Positions 27,001 through 35,400 of a stretch of 64,000 bases of DNA are shown here, in pieces (the stretch's first letter is position 1; every line of letters begins with the position of its first letter). The DNA lies in contig NC_134036.1 in NCBI RefSeq assembly GCF_964204645.1, positions 2,648,501 through 2,712,500 on the forward strand, in the 5' to 3' direction. The notes under the pieces are model-generated. The model ran no database searches. It had not been told where the DNA came from and worked only from the letters and a program-made list of their open reading frames with translations. Origin of the DNA: Tubulanus polymorphus. Taxonomy: Eukaryota > Nemertea > Palaeonemertea > Tubulaniformes > Tubulanidae. The position numbers and the translations under genes were made by a program.

Positions 27001-28532
27001 CTGAATCGTTGAAGTTATTGAGAATGAGAAGGTCGTCATTAGTAACTAATCATAATTTTACTGAATCGTTGAAGTTATTGAGAATGAGAAGGTCGTCATT
27101 AGTAACTAATCATTATTTTACTGAATGGTTGAAGTAATTATGAATGAGAAGGTTTCATTAGTAACTAATCATAATGTCACTGAATTGTTGAAGTTATTGA
27201 GAATGAGAAGGTCGTCATTAGTCACTAATCATTATTTTACTGAATGGTTGAAGTAATTATGAATGAGAAGGTCGTCATCAGTAACTAATCATTATTTTAC
27301 TGAATCATTTAATATCTGGATTCAGTGTCCTGGGAGACACAGCTTTTTGGATCAATAAGAGACCGAGCTAATAGTGAGATAAAGAGAGTAAAACATATGT
27401 CATTAGACTGACACTGTGAGTGGTGGGCGGTGCCCGATTAATAGATACCCTGGATCTTTGTTCCACAGTGAACCTGGTTCTAGTCATATGGATTTAATTT
27501 GACACTGGATGCAGTTCTACATTTGTGTGGATTTAATTCGACTCTGGAACCAGTTCCACAGTTGCGTGATTTAATTTGACTCTGGATCCAGTTCCACAGT
27601 TGTGTGGGTTTAATTTGTCTCTGCACCCAGTTCCACAGTTGTTTGGATTTTATTTGACTCTGGAAACCCAATTTCCACAATTGTGTCGATTTAAGTTGAC
27701 TCTGAACCAATTTCCACAGTTGTGTGGGTTTAATTTGACTTTGGATCCAGTTGCACAGTTGTGTGGGTTTAACTTGTCTCTGGATCCAGTTCTATAGTTT
27801 TATGTGTTTAATTTGATTCATGATCCAGCTCCCAGTTCATGCTCACTAAACTGTATCAGGCCCTACTATCAAATTCAATCAGAAAGGTTTTACTGGACTT
27901 CGAGCTATAGCAAGTTAGTCTCAATAACTGATCACAAGTTGCCTTTACAGCCAGCACAAATTTTAACTATGCCAGGTTTGTCTCGGTGGCTGGTCAGGGG
28001 ACAAGTCAGGTGTCAGTCAATCAAGCGGTTGAATAGCGAATGGGTACAGTTGGTCTCAATCAATGCACAGGGAATAAAAGGGTCTGTGACACGCCTGGGA
28101 AGTACTTAATTTCAGCTGTAAGCAATTAGTTTGTCACGGCCAGAGACCAAGGTACAAGTGAGGACAGTAATTCAGCTGCAACCATTGAGCAGAGCAGACC
28201 TGTCAGTCAGAATGCAGAAAAACAAATGCCTCCCTTTTCATTTTCATGCCCTCTGTCTCTGATACACTCAGGATTGAGGGTCAGGGCTAGGGTCAGCAGT
28301 CCCATTATGACTCTTCACTTAATCCGTCGATCTACCGTTGGGCGCATCATCGGGGCATCTGATTCTGTGACACCGGTCTAGAGCTGTCAAAACACCGACT
28401 AGGCCTTATTTGCAAACCCGGAAGTAACTTACCACCCCAGATTCCTAACTTCAACTGCGATCTATCCAAATTCTCGACGTAGTCGCCCAGATATTTATTC
28501 AGCAAATCGACGATAATCGACTCGAAAACCAT
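1..28532 (-). CDS. VPS13C: VPS13A/C-type intermembrane lipid transfer protein, N-terminal part (32 exons, C-terminus beyond left edge)
   Basis: VPS13 proteins are rod-like channels that move bulk lipids between ER and other organelles at contact sites. Exon 1 encodes the family start (MVFES..., [17 protein letters not shown]); the N-terminal chorein domain spans about residues 1-110, and the KYDAEKEEK / [13 protein letters not shown] stretch is closer to vertebrate VPS13C than VPS13A. Later exons keep order and intron phase with vertebrate VPS13A/C. Coding exons, 5' to 3': 28532-28433, 23523-23480, 22104-21966, 17409-17305, 16530-16361, 15306-15166, 14643-14589, 14254-14124, 13659-13550, 12853-12682, 12470-12308, 11701-11601, 11242-11175, 11011-10726, 10645-10587, 9877-9725, 9253-9166, 6364-6280, 6181-6064, 5594-5459, 5154-5059, 4969-4871, 4401-4245, 3790-3702, 3522-3282, 3140-3024, 2940-2837, 2742-2575, 1888-1581, 1064-917, 843-723, 264-<1. 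Phases sum to about 1445 codons without a stop. Exon 2 is a 44-bp micro-exon. Exon 22 (GTTCGA) and exon 25 (GTTCGT) have weak donors. The A versus C assignment is inference. Confidence 0.95.
334..480. mobile_element. Non-autonomous DNA element, CAGGGTGG termini (VPS13 intron 31)
   Basis: This 147-bp element starts CAGGGTGGC and ends GCCACCCTG, with TGTTA directly repeated on both sides (329-333 and 481-485). Terminal inverted repeats plus a 5-bp target duplication mark a transposed element without coding capacity. CAGGG ends recall hAT-type termini, but a 5-bp duplication is shorter than the usual 8 bp, so superfamily is open. Confidence 0.7.
1990..2300. repeat. Diverged ~135-bp tandem duplication (VPS13 intron 28)
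   Basis: Two copies carry 'atgtcagcgctct', 'cataacttaactatgtg', 'tatttatttgacata' in the same order. No coding signal. Confidence 0.6.
3860..4150. repeat. Dispersed repeat, first copy (VPS13 intron 23)
   Basis: It shares 'catctttcatatttctgtt'-type blocks, 'cagtaatc', 'gaggaact' and 'ggcaact...gtttcat' segments with 14810-15130 in intron 6, in the same order and orientation. Confidence 0.5.
4590..4850. mobile_element. CAGGGTGG-family element (VPS13 intron 22)
   Basis: A low-complexity stretch built of repeated 'ccctgatttt' blocks ends in GTGGCGCCACCCTG at 4837-4850, the same end as the element at 334-480. The opposite end is unclear. It abuts exon 22, whose donor is 20 bp away. Confidence 0.5.
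5186..5405. repeat. 'CCCCCTATGACATC' repeat, about three units (VPS13 intron 20)
   Basis: Units of about 80 bp contain 'aatccccctatgacatc', 'caaatcaatgtaatgagg' and 'gatact'. They belong to a family also at 10290-10350, 13000-13500, 25676-26225, 43247-43815 and 58745-59125, and fill most of this 304-bp intron. Confidence 0.65.
5831..5972. mobile_element. ~140-bp palindromic MITE, GGGGCCGGTTCCATAGTC ends, copy 1 (VPS13 intron 19)
   Basis: Near-perfect terminal inverted repeats (GGGGCCGGTTCCATAGTC / GACTATGGAACCGGCCCC) surround an imperfect palindrome rich in 'gtcttaaatcttaagactggtc'-like blocks. It is the best preserved of six copies; the others are at 20929-21070, 22255-22395, 42515-42655, 48280-48412 and 61136-61276. 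Confidence 0.75.
7750..7863. mobile_element. Palindromic element with GGGCCCGTTTC ends (VPS13 intron 17)
   Basis: It starts GGGCCCGTTTCAAAGACT and ends AGAAACCGGGCCC, about 114 bp. Related ends occur at 35233-35356 and 61459-61546. Confidence 0.5.
8160..8273. repeat. Near-identical ~61-bp tandem duplication (VPS13 intron 17)
   Basis: Two almost identical copies contain 'gagctcagcacttataaaat' and 'gatagagccatattgtacta'. The low divergence indicates a recent duplication. Confidence 0.85.
8285..9050. repeat. ~172-bp satellite-like tandem repeat, about 4.5 units (VPS13 intron 17)
   Basis: Each unit contains 'gcataaatggc(c/t)gcc', 'ggccatcttgatt', 'ccaatttttgg(t/g)ctgcacatg', 'catactagttacacgtacac' and 'gaaaaccttaaaattatg'. 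Units start near 8297, 8467, 8638, 8809 and 8979. Fragments of ORF inside are not conserved between units, so it is non-coding. Confidence 0.85.
9375..9690. mobile_element. ~300-bp repeat ending in GTGGCGCCACC (VPS13 intron 16)
   Basis: This copy shares long blocks with 17627-17900 and, inverted, with 48637-48922: the 'acacaaaattcccccc' block, 'cagagaaat', 'atgttacaattcat' and 'ctgataaagaaac'. It ends in the palindrome GTGGCGCCACC at 9678-9688, 37 bp before exon 16. No coding capacity. Confidence 0.6.
9900..10290. repeat. Same ~172-bp repeat, two to three diverged units (VPS13 intron 15)
   Basis: It has the same block order and orientation as 8285-9050, separated from it by exons 16 and 17. 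The units are more diverged, with 'cagactagttacacgtaca' in place of 'catactagttacacgtaca'. Confidence 0.75.
11283..11575. mobile_element. ~290-bp long-palindrome element (VPS13 intron 12)
   Basis: Inverted arms carry 'aggatgttaggtggccta', 'cagtcagtt' and 'gtacatacttgata' on the left. The right arm has 'tatcaggtatgtac', 'aactgacta' and 'taggccacctgacatcct'. It fills most of the 358-bp intron. Confidence 0.65.
11770..12220 (-). mobile_element. ~430-bp 'GGGTCCCTA' element, copy in VPS13 intron 11
   Basis: This is the reverse complement of elements at 34845-35225 and 44205-44645. Shared blocks include 'cccaattactgtagac', 'gttttgtaagcaaa', 'cctaattcggtaac' and 'ttctaattgcctatttctc', with GGGTCCC/GGGACCC-type ends. 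In the direction of VPS13 transcription it reads like the other copies do in their genes. Confidence 0.65.
12898..13500. repeat. ~119-bp tandem repeat, about five units (VPS13 intron 9)
   Basis: Units contain 'aagtgcttccaacgccaaat', 'catcatttataatgtcatag', 'gattttgggaacagccat' and 'ctacaaggtgtcagcaac'. The last three are nearly identical. The 'atgtcatagg' core links it to the dispersed TATGACATCATC family. Confidence 0.8.
13740..14110. repeat. Nested tandem duplications next to VPS13 exon 8 (intron 8)
   Basis: A ~69-bp unit with 'ctcaagagaaggcagaaatc' and 'gcaatcgaaaaggcccctt' is present twice (13971-14108). It lies within an older ~140-bp duplication. The second copy ends about 15 bp from the exon 8 donor side. 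Confidence 0.75.
14810..15130. repeat. Dispersed repeat with internal ~65-bp tandem copies (VPS13 intron 6)
   Basis: This is a second copy of the element at 3860-4150. A ~65-bp block containing 'catatttctgttcaaattaa' is repeated about three times. It ends about 35 bp before the donor side of exon 6. Confidence 0.55.
15380..16340. repeat. Diverged duplicated segments in VPS13 intron 5
   Basis: Blocks 'cataacactgga', 'ctttccaaatgcgtgg' and 'ggcaaagatggaagcca' occur at 15408-15480 and 15580-15690. Blocks 'ttctatatggg', 'gcaaagcttgat' and 'gacctc' occur at 15965-16025 and 16270-16320. No coding evidence. Confidence 0.5.
17627..17900. mobile_element. ~280-bp repeat related to 9375-9690 (VPS13 intron 3)
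   Basis: It has the same block order and orientation as the copy at 9375-9690 but lacks the terminal GTGGCGCCACC. A further short piece lies near 21280-21330. Confidence 0.55.
18540..18960. repeat. ~124-bp tandem repeat, 2.5 units (VPS13 intron 3)
   Basis: Units contain 'gctcaataaattcatttta', 'gcaattatcagcattgatag', 'tgacatccattctggtaggg' and 'gcagcgggtatttaagc'. A related diverged array lies at 25010-25400 in intron 1. Confidence 0.8.
19640..20065 (-). repeat. ~115-bp tandem repeat, about four units (VPS13 intron 3)
   Basis: On the minus strand each unit reads 'gaaaatgaactacaaacacc', 'agacattttatcagcaca', 'aactgatcgtccacacttca' and 'gtgttcagtgcttca'. The same repeat, read on the plus strand, forms 57440-57870 in FAH. 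It thus lies in sense orientation in both host genes. Confidence 0.85.
20620..20775. repeat. ~150-bp dispersed repeat, copy 1 (VPS13 intron 3)
   Basis: Shared blocks with 23945-24080: 'aaagcaaaagtgattt', 'atcaagctgtt', 'tggtctcatcaatcat', 'gattcc', 'ccctatctctc' and 'atcaagcctcct'. Both have the same orientation. It could be a degraded SINE, but no clear tRNA boxes remain. Confidence 0.55.
20929..21070. mobile_element. GGTTCCATAGTC palindromic MITE, copy 2 (VPS13 intron 3)
   Basis: Ends are CCCCTGGTTCCATAGTC and GACTATGGAACCGGCCCCTG. The internal 'cttaagactggtcttaagc' block is conserved with copy 1. Confidence 0.75.
22255..22395. mobile_element. GGTTCCATAGTC palindromic MITE, copy 3 (VPS13 intron 2)
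   Basis: A more diverged copy: GGAGCTGGTTCTATAGTC on one side and CATGTCTATGCAACCAGC on the other, with 'cttaaatcttaagactggtc' inside. Confidence 0.65.
23945..24080. repeat. ~150-bp dispersed repeat, copy 2 (VPS13 intron 1)
   Basis: This is the second copy of the repeat at 20620-20775, with the same block order and orientation, about 3.3 kb away. Confidence 0.55.
25010..25455. repeat. Diverged copy of the 'TGACATCCATTCTGG' repeat plus G-rich tract
   Basis: Several partial units carry 'cattgatagaatattgacat', 'ggggcagcagatattt' and 'aggggtgg'. The stretch ends in 'gggaggggagggagggg' and three 'atagaagggg' steps near 25412-25450, a candidate G-quadruplex on the plus strand. Confidence 0.65.
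25676..26225. repeat. 'GATGATGTCATAGGGGGATT' repeat, about six units (VPS13 intron 1)
   Basis: Units of about 90 bp contain 'atcaatttgatgatgtcata' and 'ggggattcatgg'. They are reverse-complement members of the family at 5186-5405. Short ORFs reading through it are an artefact. Confidence 0.75.
26755..27310. repeat. 60-bp tandem repeat, nine units with a three-unit higher-order pattern (VPS13 intron 1)
   Basis: Units carry 'actgaatcgttgaagttatt', 'gagaatgagaaggtcgtcat' and 'tagtaactaatcataatttt'. A variant ('ggttgaagtaattatgaatg') recurs about every 178 bp, showing duplication of three-unit blocks. The length multiple of three creates spurious repetitive ORFs. Confidence 0.9.
27480..27835. 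repeat. ~39-bp tandem repeat, about nine units (VPS13 intron 1)
   Basis: Each unit contains 'cagttccacagttgtgtggg' and 'tttaatttgactctggatc'. The 'ccagttccacagtt' core also marks palindromic elements at 48175-48280 and 56466-56586. Confidence 0.85.
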
Positions 28533-29150
28533 CCTGGGTGCGCGAACGGCCCGTAACCAGCCGTTTTATACGATTTATTCACGAAAACATTAGTCCCTGG
28601 ACGAATGACATCGGAGATGGAGGAGAGAGCAATGATGCGCAGCCTAGTCGGCTGTAGGTGGCAGCACAATACGGGGTTTGTATAGTTGATGGGAATTTTT
28701 AGACTGGTTGCCGGTCTCTACATTCAAAATGATTCAATCGGGAGCCGAACCGGGAGCCGAATTCACGGGGGTCTGCAAATGTCCAGTGTGACGTTCAGAA
28801 TAATAAATTAATCATCTTAAGTGAACAAACAAATTGCCAGTGTCGTGGCCTCTGCTGCATGGCTGGTTAGTCAGTTCAGTATGTCAGTGACAGTAGAGAT
28901 GGGTTTATCCATCTCAAGTTCGTTGTTGTCGATTTACGACGGTTCCTTCAAGCAGGGTAGATTTAGACGGCACTGTAACGCTGCTTTAGACATCCTGAAT
29001 TGTATATCGATATTTTCAAAGCCACACGCAGAACAGGTGGCCCGCGCAGAAGCGTTACCTGCCATAGTTTTGGTCGAGTTTCTTTCTTCATTGGTGTAAA
29101 AATCGACTTTAAAGCGGTCCATGGAACGTAAATCGAGACACTTCGAGGCC
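28533..29150. promoter_or_regulatory. Upstream region of VPS13
   Basis: Sequence just before the VPS13 ATG is relatively CpG-rich. It contains the 17-mer AGACTGGTTGCCGGTCT (28701-28717), shared with the region upstream of FAH. Two overlapping ORFs of 72 and 92 codons on opposite strands (28821-29152) are not recognisable. Confidence 0.4.
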
Positions 29151-29167
29151 AAATTCGGTTTTCGTAT

Positions 29168-29285
29168 CTAGTCGACTAGTGGTCGGAACTAATAACCGAA
29201 TGCGCTTGATTTTCGAACTTTTCCGGAATATAGTTCCGACTAACGGACATTCGGTTTCGTTTAGTTCCACTATAGTCGACGAACT
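29168..29285. mobile_element. ~118-bp palindromic element, TAGTCGACTA ends
   Basis: Left arm blocks 'agtcgactagtgg', 'ggaacta' and 'aaccgaatg' are mirrored on the right as 'cattcggtt', 'tagttcc' and 'actatagtcgac'. No coding capacity. Confidence 0.6.
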
Positions 29286-29390
29286 CAGATAACCGAAGGT
29301 GGCCCTGGGTTCGTGATTCACGGGCCGGCCGTGAAAAGCAGTTAATTTCATAGGAGGGCAGTGAAATGGGGGTGTTATAAAAACTACCGT

Positions 29391-29568
29391 ATGCGCTACT
29401 AAAACGAAGACCTATGCACTTTGGGGTATTAGAACTATGCATGACTAAAAAGAAGTCCGAAAATACTCGAAATCCTCACTTCGGGCGCTTTGTAGCACCT
29501 CTGCCGGAAACGTAAATTGCCTGGTCGGTTTTCTCGGGTGCATATAGTCTTCGTTTTTAGTAGTGCTT
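29391..29568. mobile_element. ~178-bp palindromic element, GCGCTACTAAAACGAAGAC ends
   Basis: Left arm GCGCTACTAAAACGAAGAC...TATGCAC is mirrored by GTGCATA...GTCTTCGTTTTTAGTAGTGC, with an unrelated centre. Confidence 0.65.
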
Positions 29569-29597
29569 CGTTTTAGTAACACTTGTTGCTTAACTAA

Positions 29598-31200
29598 ACG
29601 AATGACAAATTTCAAAATCAATCATATTTATTCTCATACAACAATTATACAAAATGCCAGGTTTGTGCTCGAGGAATTATAACGTAAGCTCCTCAAACAC
29701 GTGGACTTTCAAAAACAACTAGTCCAACCACCATAGGCGTATAAACTATAAACGAGAGTTTATACGCCAATGGTCCAACCAACCATAGACTCTAAAACAG
29801 AAACGTCTATGGCCCACAACCATGGACTCTTAAACCGTGAGTCCATGGCTCCCCGCACTAAAACCAGAGATAAACCTGGCCAAATACTCTGGAAAGCGTA
29901 GGATTAAGTAATCAATCTGATTTACATTTTTACATCATTTTATTTCACATATCAAATTATTAACTTTTAGCTTATTTTCTCATATTTTAATAGCAATTTT
30001 ATTTCTATTACTATGTATGAAATTTTACTAACTTAAAACAAAGTTACATGTAAGGTATTTAGAAGTCTTTATCTACGATACATTTCCACTACAGCTGATT
30101 CATACAATTTGCATCAATAGGAAAATAACAAAAATACACAAAGAATTATAAACTTTGATCCATAAAAAATTGGACTAGTCTAAGATTATGAATTTGACAA
30201 TTCATGAGGTCAATATAACCGACACTTTGTTATATTTCATGAAATATGAATCTATCATGTCAACTTTTCAAATGACATCGATTGAGGACATCTCATTTAT
30301 CAAGAAAAAGCTCAACTTTATTCGATAGGACCTTAATAAATCAATGTTTTATGAACAATTGACATGAACATGTCATTTTATCTCCACAACAACAATTATA
30401 CCTAAATGACAGGTATTCATGTACTGGAGGAAGTGCCTCAGTCATTTACAAAAACGTGACCTGTATTTCAAAAAAGTCTCCAACATAAAAACATTATAAC
30501 CGGAGATAAAACCACAAATTCAATCTGGAAAGCTAAAGATTAGATTAAATGAACAGTCTTTGATTTAATTTACATTAACATTATTTTACAAGATAGCTAG
30601 TTTTGCCACCTTTGCCTTGTCTTCAAGAGGTTTCATGACATTATCAAATTGGTTATTTTCTCAAATGTTACATTTAATGCAAAGTATTTTGAAAGTATTC
30701 TCTTTTATGCATTCAACAAGAGTATATAAATCGAGTATATAAATATTGTTCAACTGCCAATTTGAATAGAGCTAGGGCAATTAATAAAAAAAACTAATGG
30801 CTTTGCCACAATTAAGTTAAGATTCAATATCTAACTTTTTGAGGTGCTTCTTGTGCAGATATTCAGAACCCATATAGACATTGTTAAACCATTTAGAGTC
30901 CATATAGCTAGCATAATCTACTGATTAATACTGTTCATATATCCTCATTTATCAAGAGACTGCTCCTCTATTTTGCTACTCAATTTTCCATAAGGGCCTT
31001 GAAGATAGTAGTTTATGAACCATTGATGAGCACCACAGAACGAATGACGAAACAGTATCATTTTATTCTTACACATCAATTATACCCCACTAAATGAGTT
31101 ATTTAAAAAACAGTTCAACATAAAACCTACAAATTCACTCACTCTGAAAAGCGTAAGGTAAACTAATTAATCTTAGTTATAACAAGAAAACTAAAAACAT
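29598..31200. repeat. Three diverged ~0.7-kb tandem units between VPS13 and GPATCH4
   Basis: Matching block order starts near 29598, 30340 and 31035. The blocks are 'acgaatgac', '(t)catttta/tttattct', 'acaacaattatac', '(a)aatgacaggt'-like, then 'aattca(at)ctggaaagc(g)ta' and a following 'taatcaatctgattta'-like block. Divergence is high, so this is an old duplication. I see no ORF. Confidence 0.5.
29690..29852 (+). other. Run of consecutive short stem-loops
   Basis: Three clear inverted repeats follow one another: GGCGTATAAACT/AGTTTATACGCC (29736-29768), CCATAGAC/GTCTATGG (about 29792-29819) and CCATGGACTC/GAGTCCATGG (about 29823-29852). A weaker GTGGACT/AGTCCA pair precedes them. Loops are 9-14 nt. 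Confidence 0.65.
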
Positions 31201-31277
31201 TGCCAAAAATTTCCTCATCCGAGAGATTTCTTTAATTATCAACTAGCTTATTTCACAAATGTTACATTTGAAACAAA

Positions 31278-31546
31278 GCAGGGTCTGATTTAAGCACTAG
31301 TCCAATTGCCCGGGACAAGTATGTTTTCATTAGGGCATGTAGGTTATCACAATCACTCATCCACCGGGATTGTGTCATTCTATATCTCAAAGCTTTTATC
31401 CCACTCGATGCAAGGGATGATTGTGTCTCAATCGGACTACTCATGTAGGGCAAGTTGATTTTTGAGGGGGCAAGCGATATTACATATGCTTGCCCCAAGG
31501 TCAAGTGGCATTTATTCCTTAGATCAAACCCTGCAAACTATTATAA
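31278..31546. mobile_element. ~270-bp element with GCAGGGTCTGATTTAAG ends
   Basis: GCAGGGTCTGATTTAAG at the left is mirrored by CTTAGATCAAACCCTGC at the right, with a weakly palindromic interior. It sits inside the third unit of the 29598-31200 region, so it inserted after that duplication. Confidence 0.6.
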
Positions 31547-32499
31547 GCTTTTTCTTTGTGATGATTTAAAATAAATCGAGTATCTTCAAATAAATATGGT
31601 TTAACTGACGGAGCTATGGCAACTTCTAAATTGTTTTATTCAACTTGATAGCAGATATAAATACAACTCTATATAAAGATCAGAAATTCTTCTTGTCCAG
31701 ATATTACAGGCCCCACACAGATGCGGTTAATAAGGCCATGAAATAAATTACTTGACTCCCAACAGCTACCTCCGAATTTATTAGCCGCCGCCTGTTTTTT
31801 TCGCCTTTTTTCCTATTAGAATATTCTAGATTAATTTATAAATTTATACCGACCGATAGCTCATCAGTTAAAGATTCACACCGACACAGGTCTTCATATC
31901 ATAGAAACCGCGTAAAAATTTACTAATGAAATTAGCCACGGACAGTTCATGCACCCCGAGATAACTAACTCACATCATGCACGAGGAAAGCGGTCTATTT
32001 GAGTCATTGGGGAAAACCCACTAAAACCATGTATTCATGATTAATCATCATTCATTCATGCTGTTATCACAGAATCAATAGACAGATTTTCATAAAACCC
32101 CTTGATTCAATTGAGGGGAGACAGGCTTTTTAATTACTTGGAGCACCGATCCTCTGAAATTCTGCCAAAAACTCCATGCTAATTACCACTCATAATTTGA
32201 AGATTCGGGTGCGCCTTTTAGCCGTTTGATAGTATCTCCGGTCTTAATAAATGTGCGGCCGAAGCCCTTACTTCTGGTGCGGATGAACACGAAATTTTCA
32301 CGACGGTAGCAGTGGCTGCAATGCTACCGTCTAAATTTGCGCCTGTTTTAAGCGCATTTCACTCAAGATTTCTCAGGTTTTCTTGATTTCATTAACTTTT
32401 TTCGTTCGGCGTTTCGATTTATGAATAAAATAGATTTGGATTGAGCGGATTTGTTACAGTCGCGGCTCAATGTATTTGTCTTTTTTCTCTGCTCGCGTG

Positions 32500-35400
32500 A
32501 TGGCCCTATTCCAGTCAAAATTCGCCAAAAAACAACTCGAAAAACACGGCTGGGAAGAAGGTAAATATATGTTTTTCGAAATAGAATAATCTCTTAACTC
32601 ATTTCATATCCGAAAATTGTAATTTAGAATTTTAAACTGGTCGAATCGGAAGGATATTTAAGGAATGATGTGACTTCCGGGTTTGTTCTTTCAATTCTTA
32701 ATGAAATGAATTATTTTCAGGGTCGGGTCTCGGGAAGAAAGAAGATGGAATTAAGGAAGCCATCAAAGTAACGCTTAAACGAGACTCAGCGGGGGTAAGA
32801 CTGATAATTTATTTCATTTCGATGTAAAAAAAAACTGAAAGGAAAATGAATCTGTAAGGGTTTGTGCTTTTACCGGCTTTTACTTTTGGAGATATCTACC
32901 AGGGCGATTTTACTTTGGGTGAATATTCAACAGAAGTTACCTTTACCTAAAGTAGATATTTACTAGGAAATAATTTTACCTAGGGTGGATATTTACCGGG
33001 ACCTATTTTCACCAAGGGTGGATTTTACTGGGAGGATACGCGGTAACTGTCTCACATTGTTGTTTATTGATTTTAGGTAGGTCACGATGCCGGAGCTGCA
33101 TTCACATTTCACTGGTGGGATCACGTGTTCAACAAGACAGCGAACAGCATCAATGTTCAAAATGACAAGGTACTGTTTCAAACCTTTGACTTAACTTCGT
33201 TATCAGCAGTTTGTTGCCTAATTGTTTGTGGTAAGCTTGTATAGTCGGATGGGCTTATACTTATAATGTTGCTTGTGAAAACATCCAATCGTGAAACTAA
33301 ACCACAGACAGGTTACTGACTACATCATCGGAGAACTGAAGTGAATATTAATTTTCGTTTTATCAAAACTGCCGTGTTAAATGTTTAGATCATGAATTCT
33401 GGGTCATAAGTCAGAAATACTGAGATTCATTATATCGGTCTCTTAGAGAATCTTATTCTTTATTTCTACATAATTGAATGTGAATCAGTGTTAAAATGAT
33501 GATTCCATTTACAGGATGCGGTTACAGTGAGTAATGATGGAGCAGCTGTCACCATGACGACTAAGAAGCCGTCGACTGCACGAACGTATTGTGATAAATC
33601 TCTTCTCTACGGCAGATTCATCAAGGTATTTCATTTTCAAAAAGTGTTCAATATTTCCTAATGGAACAACTATCACACACCATGTTTACAATGCAATTTC
33701 AATCCACCAGTGTTTATAAAATCTAACCAGCTTTTGAGCGACTAGTCACTGGACTTAAGTTGTTAGATCCAGGGGCAGATCCAAGGGTACATGCCCCCCC
33801 TGAAATCTGCCCTGAAATTTTGCAAGAAAATGAAAAATATTAAACTGATACCGAAAAGTTTGAAATCATAAGCTTGCCTTGTCCTCTGTATTTCCTAAAA
33901 TGAATTAACTTTTTTCGATTGGCGATTTATTTTTGGTGCCCTTTCAATTATATGAGTTGTTCTACTTTTGGAGTGCACCCCTCCCAAAATCAGACTCTAG
34001 ATCCGACCCTGAAATTTGTTATGATAGAACATTGATCATGAATTGAAGCCTTAATTGTGGTTTGGGGCCTAGATCTGAACGCATGAGTGAATTGAAGGTA
34101 ACTGTTTATATTGTGTATTTCCACGTAGGCAGCTACAATGACTCAGGAAGATAGCGGAACGACTGTAGTTCGTGAATACAGCAGTGAATCGGAAGATGAA
34201 GTCGAAACACTCGATAAATCAACCAAGTAACTATTCATTTATCAGTCCTTTAATTATCTATTATGTGATTATGAGCTAAGGCTAAAAAAAATTGATACCT
34301 TGTTTCTCCGCTCTGCTGAGCTTAAATGTTGACCCGGCCGGCCGCCTATCTACCCTATACATTACTTTTTTTTAAATCGTGATCAATTTTACCATAACAG
34401 ACCCGGTCGCTATAGAAATGAACTGTTTATAAATTTTATCATATTTTACAAAAATGACCCGGCCGCTGCGGAGAAACAAGGTATCATTTTTGTTTAGCCT
34501 AAGTTTGAGTTTTTTCTGACAGTTTCGTTGGTGTCAAGTAAATGAATAAATAATGTTATTTCATTTCTCTGATGATGAAGTTAAGTAAAAACTTCGAAAC
34601 TGTCAGAATAGATTGTTAAATCCTCAACTGTGGGTTTTGCTCGTACTGAAATACTGAGATTGATATCAGTCTTTACCAGTCATTCAGTTTTTCTGTTAGA
34701 AATGACTGTTTTCTTTCTAACAGGTGAATGTTTCGTTATTATTTTAAGATTGACCGATGAGGAATTGTGGAAGGCGTGTGGAGGCAGGACGGCTCATAAG
34801 TAAGTAATTGTCGGTGTTGAAAGTTTTGAAGTATCGGAAATTATTCCGGTCTACGCTGTCGAGAATGGTCATCGGATCCCTTCGACTCCTTGAAAAGTCT
34901 TTCTATAGGGAAAATGCTTTTCAGGGTGCTTTAAACTCCTTTCAAAATGCTCGAAACTCCTTGAAAACTTGTTCAATATTGAGAAATAGGCAATTAGAAA
35001 TATTTGTAGTGATACAGTAATCAAAAATTAAATCGATACAGTTGGACCCAGGATATTTAAGATCCAATTAGGCGGTTACTGAATTGGAAACCAAGTTAAG
35101 TAGTGTAAAGGATAAAAGTTAATATGCAAAACCACTTTTACTGTAATTGGGATATGAAAGTGATGCTTCTCGGAGTTTGAAGGAGAAAATTTCAAACATC
35201 TTCATATAATTCCTGGATATTCCTGGATATCAGGGTCCTGTTTTATAGACTAGTATAAACCTTAACCGGGGGGGGGCTAAATTTATTAATTTTCAAATTA
35301 GTTAACCCCCGGGTAAAGAAAATACCAGAGTGGATGGAGTCTATAAAACCGGGCCCAGAAAATTCCTTATGTCCAGGAATGACTGATGGAGCCTGTATCC

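Larger units (their letters stand above)
23524..28432 (-). other. VPS13 intron 1 (4.9 kb)
   Basis: This large first intron holds dispersed and tandem repeats (25010-27840, listed separately) and an unannotated 24.1-25.0 kb stretch in which I see no gene. The usual regulatory first-intron role is possible, but no site is demonstrable by eye. Confidence 0.7.

Noticed and set aside
26770-27137. Repetitive-protein ORFs (unit [20 protein letters not shown])
   Set aside because: The unit length is a multiple of three, so a frame stays open by chance. The reading frame breaks at 59-bp units and there are no splice or start signals.
28821-29152. Overlapping 92-codon (plus) and 72-codon (minus) ORFs upstream of VPS13, the latter with a CSAC motif
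   Set aside because: They are antisense to each other, match no family I recognise and show no clear splice context. An unknown small exon cannot be excluded.
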